Source of the DNA: Paenibacillus terrigena DSM 21567
GTDB lineage: Bacteria; Bacillota; Bacilli; Paenibacillales; Paenibacillaceae
NCBI RefSeq assembly: GCF_000374845.1
Contig: NZ_KB895424.1
Location: 1 to 64,000 of the forward strand
DNA: 64,000 bases
Direction: 5' to 3'
In this document: positions 50,887 through 58,033 of the stretch, piece after piece
Numbering within the stretch: the stretch's first letter is position 1
How the letters are laid out: the number at the start of each line of letters is the position of its first letter
Program-made: the position numbers and the translations under genes
The notes under the pieces: generated by a model
Told to the model about the DNA's origin: nothing
Seen by the model: the letters and a program-made list of their open reading frames with translations, nothing else
Database searches by the model: none

Positions 50887-51163
50887 GCCATCGTTCAATA
50901 ACCATCTATGGATTTATACACTTTCTGGATAGCCTGCACTAAGTTAGTCAGAAAAAATAAGGGCTAGTAAAATGAAGGCAACAGAGAGAAAGGATCGCGG
51001 AAAATTAGCGCCTTTGCTTCGATAAGTTCATCTGAATAGGACCAGTCCTAGTCTAAAGTCTAGGTTCAGTCACCCCCTAAGACGGTTATGTCAGGCAAAT
51101 AAGGCGGATATAATGGATTTATAACTCAGAACGTGACTTATGAAGCTAAAGGAGTGTTTGAAA
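50887..51163. other. non-coding stretch upstream of the sensor-domain gene
   Basis: No gene seen. A possible promoter TTATGT-N17-TATAAT lies near 51085-51113. Confidence 0.45.
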
Positions 51164-51955
51164 ATGAAGGGAATAGACGCGACAGCAATGGCGCAGTCAG
51201 GGAAGGTGCGTTGGGTGCTTTTTAATCCAAAAACCTATGCAACGATTCTCTATTTATTGTTATCCCTCCCATTAGGGATTATCTATTTTTCAGTAGCGAT
51301 AACGGGACTTGCACTATCCATCAGTTTAACCCCAATATTTATCGGAATACCGCTGTTTTTTGGAGTAGCTAAGCTGTTGAATGGGATTGTGAATTTTGAA
51401 CAAAACATAATTAGACAAATTTTAGGTTTACCTACGCCACCTGTTTCATTAACCTACAACCGACAGTCTGAAGCTGGGCAGAACTGGTTGATGCGAATGA
51501 TGAGAGGTTTTGACGGGGCGCTATTTATTCGAAACCTGCTACTCGTATTACTTAGATTTATAACAGGCATTGTATTCTTTACTATTATGGTAACGGTGAT
51601 TTCGCTAGGACTAGGATTGATTGCTCTTCCAGTCGTGCATATCATTTTGATGAATGAAATGCAGCTTGATATTTTAGAGAATAGCTTGTTTAGTTATTTT
51701 CATATAGATTGGACCTATAATCAGCAATATCTGTTGTACGTAGGAGTTGGCCTTGTACTTTTTTGGATCGCGCTTCGCGTCGTGAACGGGCTCATGCAAG
51801 TTCAGCGCAGAATCATGTATGTGGATGAGCCATATCAGCAGCCGTCAGTACCAGTGGAAGCACAAATACATGCGACGGTTCAGCCGCAATATTATGAGTA
51901 CCAAGAGGATCAGCCTACTCAAGGGAAGATGCAGCCAGCCTATAGAGAGCTTTAA
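51164..51955 (+). CDS. membrane protein with putative sensor domain
   Basis: 263 residues with four to six hydrophobic segments (ILYLLLSLPLGIIYFSVAITGLALSI; LFFGVAKLLNGIVNF; LLLVLLRFITGIVFF; LLYVGVGLVLFWIAL). The arrangement resembles the sensor domain found at the N-terminus of some histidine kinases, but no kinase part follows. The C-terminal 40 residues are Gln/Tyr/Pro-rich (QPQYYEYQEDQPTQ). AAGGAG is 10 nt before ATG 51164, better than ATG 51140. Partner and signal unknown. Confidence 0.7.
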   Translation: MKGIDATAMAQSGKVRWVLFNPKTYATILYLLLSLPLGIIYFSVAITGLALSISLTPIFIGIPLFFGVAKLLNGIVNFEQNIIRQILGLPTPPVSLTYNRQSEAGQNWLMRMMRGFDGALFIRNLLLVLLRFITGIVFFTIMVTVISLGLGLIALPVVHIILMNEMQLDILENSLFSYFHIDWTYNQQYLLYVGVGLVLFWIALRVVNGLMQVQRRIMYVDEPYQQPSVPVEAQIHATVQPQYYEYQEDQPTQGKMQPAYREL

Positions 51956-51970
51956 AAGCTCTCTTTTTGT
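51944..51970 (+). terminator. terminator overlapping the end of the sensor-domain gene
   Basis: AGAGAGCTTT / AAGCTCTCT followed by five T; the TAA stop lies in the loop. Confidence 0.9.
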
Positions 51971-51985
51971 GTGGCGTGATCTTCT

Positions 51986-52020
51986 GACAGGGGTTGCCCC
52001 TGTCAGGGGTTCAGTCCGCC
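51986..52020 (+). repeat. partial copy of the repeat module 5' end
   Basis: GACAGGGG-TTG-CCCCTGTC followed by AGGGGTTCAGTCCGC matches the start of module A, then jumps directly to the module-A type terminator at 52028. The middle and att core are missing. Confidence 0.8.
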
Positions 52021-52027
52021 TTCAGTT

Positions 52028-52058
52028 AAAAAGCCCGACCTCACACGATCGGGCTTTT
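52028..52058. terminator. terminator shared by convergent genes
   Basis: AAAAAGCCCGACC / GATCGGGCTTTT, almost the same as 47335-47364. It also faces the end of the minus-strand VOC gene. Confidence 0.85.
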
Positions 52059-52077
52059 GCCTATGCAATGAAAAATA

Positions 52078-52473
52078 TTATTTTGCGTTCTTATCTGGCT
52101 GATGGATGCCAAATACATTTCCCTCAGTGTCAATGTAATACCCTTGCCAAGCCATTCCGGGGAGTGCGTACTTTGGTAATGCGACCTTGCCTCCAAGACT
52201 AACAATTTTTTCTTCAGTAGAATCGTAGTCCCCCACTCCAATTGTACATGCATAACCATTCATAGCCTGACCTGGTTCTGGAGAGGCCCCTTGACGTTGC
52301 ATCAAAGCCCCGTTGATTCCAAGTTCATTTTCAGTGCCCGTAACAGCTCCAAAATAGGGCATTCCAGCATAAGTGCTCCAATCCTCAAATGTCCATCCAA
52401 ATACCTCTCCATAAAACTTCTTGGCACGCTCCATGTCATCTACATGAATCTCGAAATGAACTATTCTGCCCAT
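52078..52473 (-). CDS. VOC-family (glyoxalase/bleomycin-resistance fold) protein
   Basis: 131 residues with two beta-alpha-beta-beta-beta halves: IVHFEIHVDDMERAKKFYGEVFGWTF at 4-29 and the second module from about 70 with GGKVALPKYALPGMAWQGYYIDTEGNVFGI. His6 and Glu near the C-terminus could be metal ligands. The PKYALPGMGW-like stretch is typical of small VOC proteins of unknown substrate. AGGAGGT precedes the start. A broken second copy lies at 50468. Confidence 0.88.
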   Translation of the reverse strand: MGRIVHFEIHVDDMERAKKFYGEVFGWTFEDWSTYAGMPYFGAVTGTENELGINGALMQRQGASPEPGQAMNGYACTIGVGDYDSTEEKIVSLGGKVALPKYALPGMAWQGYYIDTEGNVFGIHQPDKNAK

Positions 52474-52611
52474 GATTATTACCTCCTACGTAATGGTTTT
52501 CTTTAATCTTTTATTATGCATTCTTTTTGATTCTCCTTCTTCATTATTGTAATTAATTTAGGAATTATTCAGGGGTTCCTGCGACAATTTGAAGAAAATC
52601 ATTTGGTCATA

Positions 52612-52629
52612 TATAATAAGGTTACAAAC
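52612..52629 (+). promoter_or_regulatory. marR -10 box with operator-like half-site
   Basis: TATAAT (52612-52617) directly followed by AGGTTACAAAC (52619-52629). AGGTTACNAAC also occurs twice downstream of this gene (53184, 53287), suggesting autoregulation. Confidence 0.5.
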
Positions 52630-52693
52630 AAATAAGATGGTGGACAATATCGATATAAATAGAGAGAATAATATTATTTTTAACCAAGAAAAA

Positions 52694-53149
52694 ATGTCGA
52701 AACAACATACTCAATTAGATACCCAATCGTTAACGACTCTTATTTTCCTCATGGAGAGTTCGCATGAAATATTTAAAGAAATAACTGTTCATCTTTCCAA
52801 ATTTGGACTTTCAGTGGCGAAAGTAAAAGTACTACAGACACTTTTCAGTGAAGAAAAGCCAATGATGCCATCTGAATTAGCGAAAAATTCCGGTGTTTCG
52901 AGATCAACGATGACCGGATTACTGGATGGTCTTGAACGTGACGGCTTGATCTATAAAGGAGAAGGGGATGATCGCAGAATTACCCTTATTTCTATATCAG
53001 AAGCGGGAGTAAATCTCATGAATACGCTGCAGCCTTACTATGCAGCCCTTGCTGACAAAATTACCAGTGACGTAACAAAAGAGGAACAGGATTTATTGGC
53101 TCAACTATTAGTGAAGTTGAAGCGCAGTTTAGAAGGACAGAAAGGTTAA
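52694..53149 (+). CDS. MarR-family transcriptional regulator
   Basis: About 151 residues with the MarR winged helix: LSVAKVKVLQTLFSEEKPMMPSELAKNSGVSRSTMTGLLDGLERDGLI and the wing GEGDDRRITLISISEAG. The start is unclear. ATG 52694 gives the usual family length; ATG 52637 would add 19 residues and neither has a good ribosome site. TTG 52589 lies upstream of the -10 box and is excluded. It probably controls itself and the SDR-isomerase genes. Confidence 0.85.
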   Translation: MSKQHTQLDTQSLTTLIFLMESSHEIFKEITVHLSKFGLSVAKVKVLQTLFSEEKPMMPSELAKNSGVSRSTMTGLLDGLERDGLIYKGEGDDRRITLISISEAGVNLMNTLQPYYAALADKITSDVTKEEQDLLAQLLVKLKRSLEGQKG

Positions 53150-53168
53150 TTTTTTTTCGTAAATAGTT

Positions 53169-53196
53169 CGGTCCCGCATTATCAGGTTACGAACTA
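53169..53196 (+). promoter_or_regulatory. 28-bp direct repeat, copy 1 (putative MarR site)
   Basis: CGGTCCCG-CATTATC-AGGTTACGAACTA; 25 of 28 bases equal copy 2. It is flanked so that TAGTTCG (53164-53170) pairs with CGAACTA (53190-53196). Confidence 0.6.
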
Positions 53197-53264
53197 TATT
53201 TCTCTGTCCTACACTTTTCTTCTTTTTGCTTAAGAACAAACATAGAAGTCGTATCTTTTGCTCA

Positions 53265-53299
53265 TATAATACGGTCCCGTACTATCAGGTTACCAACTA
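53265..53299 (+). promoter_or_regulatory. -10 box and 28-bp direct repeat, copy 2 (putative MarR site)
   Basis: TATAAT (53265-53270) followed at once by CGGTCCCG-TACTATC-AGGTTACCAACTA (53272-53299). Copies 1 and 2 start 103 bp apart. The place just after a -10 box fits repression of the SDR gene. Confidence 0.6.
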
Positions 53300-53418
53300 A
53301 AATGAAGGGAGGTGGTAGGAAAATAAATCATCGTAGTTGTAGAGTGGCATATGATTTTTGAATTTACTCGATGCTGTGTTTAAGTGGAAAAAAATGTGAC
53401 AAAAAAGGAGTGACAAGA

Positions 53419-54171
53419 ATGGGACGTCTAGAAAATAAAGTTGCAATTATTACGGGTTCTGCCGGAGGGCAAGGAAAAGCGGAGGCAATTCTTTTCGCAA
53501 AAGAAGGAGCCAAAGTAGTCGTAACAGATGTGCAGGAAGACAAAGTTAATCAAGTCGTAGCTATCATCAAGGAAAATGGCGGGGATGCAATTGGCTTTTA
53601 CCATAACGTGGCATCCGAAGATAACTGGATTCAAGTGGTTAAAGATACGGTTAAAGCCTTTGGTAAAGTGGACGTCCTCGTGAACAATGCGGGTATTACC
53701 AGTAATATACCGCTTATTGATACCCCACTTGAACAATGGAACAAAGTGATCGACATCAACTTAACAGGCACTTTTCTTGGCATGAAACATGTGATTCCAG
53801 TAATGCTGGAAAATGGGGGTGGTTCCATTGTTAACATTTCATCCATTGCTGGATTAACTGGCGGCAGTGGAGCCGGTGCCTATACAGCTTCAAAAGGAGC
53901 AATTCGACTTTTCACAAAGGCGGCAGCTATTGATTATGCTAAGCAAAATATCCGAGTGAACTCCGTTCATCCGGGCTATATTGAAACACCGATGACAGAG
54001 GCATTCTTTTCGAATGAGCAGATGCTGAACTGGTTTAAGGCAGCTACGCCTCTTCCATACCTCGGGAAACCGGAAGACATCGCTGAAGGTGTCCTATATC
54101 TTGCTTCAGATGAATCTAAATTTGTAACAGGCATTGAACTCCCGATTGATGGGGGATATTCAGCACAGTAG
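53419..54171 (+). CDS. short-chain dehydrogenase (hydroxysteroid-dehydrogenase-like)
   Basis: 250-residue classical SDR. NAD(P) motif TGSAGGQGKAE at 12-22, Asp37 in VTDVQ favouring NAD(H), NNAG at 89-92, catalytic Ser141/142, Tyr155 and Lys159 in YTASKGA, HPGYIETPM near 186. It resembles 3-alpha/20-beta-hydroxysteroid and cyclopentanol dehydrogenases; the true substrate is unknown. AAAGGAGTG precedes ATG 53419. The next gene, a ketosteroid isomerase, makes a steroid or terpenoid ketone plausible. Confidence 0.9.
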   Translation: MGRLENKVAIITGSAGGQGKAEAILFAKEGAKVVVTDVQEDKVNQVVAIIKENGGDAIGFYHNVASEDNWIQVVKDTVKAFGKVDVLVNNAGITSNIPLIDTPLEQWNKVIDINLTGTFLGMKHVIPVMLENGGGSIVNISSIAGLTGGSGAGAYTASKGAIRLFTKAAAIDYAKQNIRVNSVHPGYIETPMTEAFFSNEQMLNWFKAATPLPYLGKPEDIAEGVLYLASDESKFVTGIELPIDGGYSAQ

Positions 54172-54247
54172 GGAATTGGTGCTCAACATCCAATTAAAGG
54201 GAACAGACAGTTTTACCCAAATTAAAATTGAGAAGGGAACGAATAAT

Positions 54248-54625
54248 ATGTCAACACAATCCGAAATGAAAGCCGTAATGCAAAAATACCTCGACGCATT
54301 TAATGCCCAAGATGCAGATGCAGTCCTTGCGCTCTATGCCGAAAATGCGACGGTCGAGGACCCAGTCGGTTCCCCACCGTTACAAGGCAAGGAGGCCATT
54401 GGCGCATTCTATCAGAAGGTTATACCTATGGGTAGCAAACTTAAATTGGCTGCCCCAATCCGCGGATCCCATAGCAACTCGGCAGCGATGGCATTTGTGG
54501 TAGAAAGTGCCATGGACGGTCATACGGTCAATATCAATGTCATCGATGTCATGACGTTTGATGAATCCGGCAAAATTACCAGCATGCGAGCATATTGGGG
54601 TAAGGAAGACTGCAATATCCTGTAA
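54248..54625 (+). CDS. steroid delta-isomerase (ketosteroid isomerase family)
   Basis: 125 residues, the classical length of bacterial 3-oxo-delta5-steroid isomerase. The catalytic residues are present: Tyr14 in MQKYLDAF, Asp38 in ATVEDPVGSPP, and Asp100 in NVIDVMTFDESGKI. The order and spacing are those of the Comamonas/Pseudomonas enzymes, not just of the wider SnoaL/NTF2 fold. AGAAGGGAACG precedes ATG 54248, 76 bp after the SDR gene. The pair likely acts in one pathway. Unusual for a Firmicute and in a region with insertion signs. Confidence 0.85.
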   Translation: MSTQSEMKAVMQKYLDAFNAQDADAVLALYAENATVEDPVGSPPLQGKEAIGAFYQKVIPMGSKLKLAAPIRGSHSNSAAMAFVVESAMDGHTVNINVIDVMTFDESGKITSMRAYWGKEDCNIL

Positions 54626-54823
54626 TTCCAATGATAACGTGCTGATATTATTGCACATTGATTATCCTAGAATTCCAGAAAAACTCCAAAAGGGGACAGG
54701 CGTGTATTCATGGCCATGTCCCCCTGTTGTTGAGAAACATATGCCGCACCGATGGCAACTGTGGACGGCGTACTATTATGTTATCGTGACCAAGCCGAAT
54801 GGTGGATTTTCCAAGCCATGGTT
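54626..54823. other. non-coding stretch after the isomerase gene
   Basis: No gene seen. A hairpin GGGGACA...TGTCCCC (54693-54724) with no T run could be a 3' processing site. Confidence 0.45.
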
Positions 54824-54930
54824 CGCCTCCACCAAAAAGCTGAACACCCAGACCGCATGAGGTCTGGGTGTCCTTTTTGCATTGGAGGAGTCTCGGGGGG
54901 GCGAACCCTGGGTTCAGGCCGCGCGGCGGA
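54824..54930 (+). repeat. degenerate ssrA 3'-end copy with downstream module
   Basis: CGCCTCCACCA (54824-54834), then a terminator, then GGTGTCCTTTTTGCATTG (54867-54884), identical to the bases following the ssrA terminator (47087-47104 region), then a decayed GGGTTCAGGCCGCGCGG. It copies the ssrA-proximal region in order. Confidence 0.8.
54844..54877 (+). terminator. terminator after the 54824 core copy
   Basis: Stem ACACCCAGACC / GGTCTGGGTGT then CCTTTTT. Confidence 0.9.
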
Positions 54931-54936
54931 TAGTGA

Positions 54937-55587
54937 TTACTTTCCGTGGATAAGATACGGGCTCAATCCCGTTGCAATCAGGCGATGCCCCCGATCATTG
55001 GGGTGAATGGGCAGAGATCCGCTTAACGCATCTTCAATTTTTCCGTTGCGATATCCATAGATAAGATTGGCCTGTCTTCCTTCAAACCACATATGAGCAG
55101 GGGCTACTGTGGCATCATAACGACGAGCTGTGTCTTGTATGATACGATTAAATTGGCTGATCGACTCGACTGCAAGAGAGCTGTTCGGAAATGGATTGTA
55201 CTGCGTGCAGCAAATGATTCGGGCACGGCTTCTTTTTTTGATCAGAGTGAGAAGTGAGCATAAATTTCGGCTGTAGTTAGTTGCAAGTTGTTTGGCAGGT
55301 AAGGGGGATTGGCTTCTAAGGGAAGAAATCGCGGCATTCGCTAAATCTACTCCTCCGATCCATATAGAAACCACATCCGATTGATGAATCATTGAGGCGC
55401 CTCGCCATAACACTGCATCTAATAAATTTTTGCTGGTCCAACCAGACCGAGCCAGAACATGCCCAGTAACCTTACGGGAGCGTGTGTTTAATGCAGATAC
55501 TATCAATTGGGGATAAGCATTTACTTTGGAGGAGGCATCTTTCCCAAATGTAATGGAATCCCCAAGAGCTGTATAGATCATAGGCAT
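54937..55587 (-). CDS. SGNH/GDSL-type hydrolase
   Basis: 216 residues, no signal peptide, so cytoplasmic. Block I GDSITFG near 9 with the nucleophile Ser, block III IGGVDLA near 78 (usual GGND has Asn; here Val replaces it), and block V HPNDRGH near 198 with Asp and His. The changed block III could weaken the oxyanion hole. Substrate unknown. The start has TAGGTTGGTGAT upstream. Confidence 0.85.
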   Translation of the reverse strand: MPMIYTALGDSITFGKDASSKVNAYPQLIVSALNTRSRKVTGHVLARSGWTSKNLLDAVLWRGASMIHQSDVVSIWIGGVDLANAAISSLRSQSPLPAKQLATNYSRNLCSLLTLIKKRSRARIICCTQYNPFPNSSLAVESISQFNRIIQDTARRYDATVAPAHMWFEGRQANLIYGYRNGKIEDALSGSLPIHPNDRGHRLIATGLSPYLIHGK

Positions 55588-55737
55588 ATCACCAACCTAA
55601 TGTTCAAATTTGTGCTTGTTTGTGTAGTGCATCATATAGATATAATAGTGTAATCATGTACAAGTTGTGTGGACATTAACAACGAATCCATCAATATGAG
55701 CGTTTGCTAGTAATTCTCGGAATAAAGGCAAAGTAAG
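55588..55737. other. non-coding stretch upstream of the SGNH gene
   Basis: No gene seen; likely holds the minus-strand promoter. Confidence 0.4.
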
Positions 55738-55781
55738 AGGTGACATCAAAACTGTGATTGCACAAGTAGAAGCCTATGTGT
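55738..55781 (+). pseudogene. degenerate internal ssrA fragment
   Basis: AGGTGACATCAAAACTGT (55738-55755) plus the following 26 bases align with ssrA 46979-47022 (GGGTGACATCAAAACTGT, then GTAGAAGCTTATGT). About 35 of 42 aligned bases agree. Flanks on both sides do not match. It is a relic of tmRNA 8.7 kb downstream of the gene. Confidence 0.8.
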
Positions 55782-55867
55782 CTTGGACAAAAGAAAAATA
55801 TCACCATTCTTTGTAAAAGGAGATGCATACGATGATTCGAACCTTTCCATTTTAGTAGTATGAAGAG

Positions 55868-55904
55868 CCATCGGCCATTTAGCTTTGGTAGGTGGTTTTT
55901 TAAT
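55868..55904 (+). terminator. terminator-like hairpin before the AraC gene
   Basis: Arms GCCATCGGCCA / TGGTAGGTGGT with several G-T pairs, followed by six T. Upstream, AAAGGAGATG and ATG 55831 open only a 7-codon frame. Confidence 0.6.
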
Positions 55905-56012
55905 TATGATCAGTTTAGATACAAGATAATTAGCCTGCAGGAATACCTGCAACTCAAGTCAAATATGTCTTTATCCTGCTTGGTATGATGGAGTCGAAAG
56001 GAGGGAAGCTAC

Positions 56013-56915
56013 ATGTACGAATGGAACGAAATGGTTCAGCTCATGATCAGTTGGATCGATAATAACCTCACCTCGACTCCTACATTGTTGAAAATGTCCG
56101 AGCAACTGGGGTATTCACCTTATTACTGCACTAAGAAGTTTCATTCTCTAACAGGAATGACATTGAGAGATTATATATGGATGAGGCGAATTAGTTGTGC
56201 AGCCCTTGACCTGAGGGATACGGATGCCCGTATTCTTGATATTGCTATTAAGTATGGATTTTCCTCACAAGAGGCTTTTACCCGGGCATTCGTGAAAGCT
56301 TTTCATGTTACTCCGGCTGTATATCGAAGAGTACCGCGGCCTATTCCGTTGGCTATTCGTGTTGAAGTGTTCTCTCCTTATCATTTCAATGTGAAGGAGA
56401 GGGGCAAGATGGTTGAGGTTAATTTGCAAGAAGTAGAAATTAAAATTGAGCGTATACCTGCACACAAATTTATCGGGATATGGGATATTTCTTCCCAGAA
56501 TTACGGAGATTTCTGGAACAACGAACATAATTACGATGAGATAAGCGGAACGCTGGATAGCATGTCCCATCTCTGTCTTCCCGGACAGTTGGGACAGACT
56601 GCAGGCTGGTTCTATCAGGATGGGCAGAAGGGATATCTCTATGGCATACCAGTGGCCTCCGAATATGACGGAGAGATTCCGGAAGGGATGGAATGTCGTG
56701 ACATTCCGGAGTCCGATTACTTGGCGTTTTTCTATCCACCCTTTGATTACTTAAGAGCTAATGGAGAAGTCATGAGCATTGTTGAGCAAAAGACATGGAA
56801 TTTTGATCCAACTGAGATGGGATTTGTCTGGGATGAAGGAACAAAGTATGATTACCAAAGACATTTCCCGGAGGGGTATGGTTATGCCGTGCTGCGTCCT
56901 GTGAAGGAAATATAG
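56013..56915 (+). CDS. AraC-family regulator with GyrI-like effector domain
   Basis: 300 residues. N-terminal AraC/XylS DNA-binding domain (about 8-105): LLKMSEQLGYSPYYCTKKFHSLTGMTLRDYIWMRRI and the second helix-turn-helix ILDIAIKYGFSSQEAFTRAFVKAFHVTPAVYRR. C-terminal GyrI-like small-molecule domain (130-300) as in Rob and SoxS-like drug sensors. AAAGGAGGGAAG precedes the ATG. It may sense a toxic small molecule; target genes are not evident. Confidence 0.88.
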   Translation: MYEWNEMVQLMISWIDNNLTSTPTLLKMSEQLGYSPYYCTKKFHSLTGMTLRDYIWMRRISCAALDLRDTDARILDIAIKYGFSSQEAFTRAFVKAFHVTPAVYRRVPRPIPLAIRVEVFSPYHFNVKERGKMVEVNLQEVEIKIERIPAHKFIGIWDISSQNYGDFWNNEHNYDEISGTLDSMSHLCLPGQLGQTAGWFYQDGQKGYLYGIPVASEYDGEIPEGMECRDIPESDYLAFFYPPFDYLRANGEVMSIVEQKTWNFDPTEMGFVWDEGTKYDYQRHFPEGYGYAVLRPVKEI

Positions 56916-57214
56916 CGTTTCAAAAGTTTAATACAGCCATTCCCTCGAGGGTGGCTGTCCTTTGTTTTTGGCATATTCCTCCTTATAGTCGATAACATGG
57001 ATACTGTGTAAAAATAGAACAATTTAGCAATGAAAAAAAACAGCCCCCATCCATGGGAACTGTCCCCCCGTTTGAATAAGTTGTAGGAGCAGCATCATTT
57101 GGATTGCATGATGTGGATATATGAATAAGCCAGCCTTATGAGGCTGGCTTATTTGCATTGAATTCTCTTCGGTAGGCCATAAAACGTGGGGACGAAAGAG
57201 GGGCTGGTAGTCAG
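56916..57214. other. intergenic region with two hairpins between convergent genes
   Basis: ACAGCCATTCCCTCGAGGGTGGCTGT region (arms ACAGCCA / GGCTGT, 56933-56958) and AATAAGCCAGCC / GGCTGGCTTATT (57125-57152), both plausible terminators, the latter able to work both ways. No gene. Confidence 0.7.
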
Positions 57215-57844
57215 CTAAGAGGATAACGCCTCATTCGTAATGCCTTCGATATCAATCAGAGACCGTGTTCCTTCACGAACCAAATCGGGTAGAATATGCT
57301 GCAGGAAATAATCGACGCAATGAAGCTGGATTCCTTTGATTTTGATTAGCGCAGTACGGTACATCACGATAAATTCTTTCTCAGTATTTCCTCGCTGAAG
57401 CTCTGCAAAAGCTTCATAGACCTGATCCATTTTATCGGCGACCTCTAGGATGAGCCCTTCCAAGGAATCGTCTTTACCTTCGCGCAGCTGCCTGCGGAAG
57501 ATGGGTTTGAATTCATCCGGAATATGCTCCTCAATGAAATGCGCGACCATGCCTTCTTCGACTTGCTGCAGCATCGCTCGAAGCTCCAGGGAATGGTGCT
57601 TCACGGGAGTCTTGATATCGCCAATGAAAATTTCCCCGTAATCATGACTGCTCGTGATTTCATATAGCTTCTTCCAATCGACAGTGGCGCCGTTGCTTTC
57701 TTCAATATCTGCCAAGGTTTTGGCATATTGAACGACCTTCCAAGAATGCTCGGATACGCTATGCGCCTGAAATTTGAACTTACCCGGGCATCGAATAATT
57801 CGCTCTAAATCCGTTAGTGATTGGAAATACGTATGAATCCCCAT
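57215..57844 (-). CDS. HD-domain phosphohydrolase (YfbR-like)
   Basis: 209 residues from ATG 57844. HD metal motifs: SEHSWKVVQYAKTLAD near 33 (H), SSHDYGEIFIGDI near 66 (HD), EVADKMDQVYEA near 135 (D). The pattern is that of YfbR-type dNMP 5'-nucleotidases or related HD hydrolases. AAAGGAAC precedes ATG 57844; the 21 residues of the longer frame are unlike the family. Confidence 0.85.
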   Translation of the reverse strand: MGIHTYFQSLTDLERIIRCPGKFKFQAHSVSEHSWKVVQYAKTLADIEESNGATVDWKKLYEITSSHDYGEIFIGDIKTPVKHHSLELRAMLQQVEEGMVAHFIEEHIPDEFKPIFRRQLREGKDDSLEGLILEVADKMDQVYEAFAELQRGNTEKEFIVMYRTALIKIKGIQLHCVDYFLQHILPDLVREGTRSLIDIEGITNEALSS

Positions 57845-58033
57845 ATGGTGAGTTCCTTTCTTTGATGAATGAAGTGGATGTTGCTTTATGAATAGTATAT
57901 CTTCCATTTGTTAATGGATGATTAAGTTGAGCAGGGAATTTTTACAAGTCAAACTTTTTGAACCCGCTGTAACGTCAGTACTGTATCAAGAAGAGAACAT
58001 CTCATCATCCTAAAAAAGAAAGCAGGAATCAAC

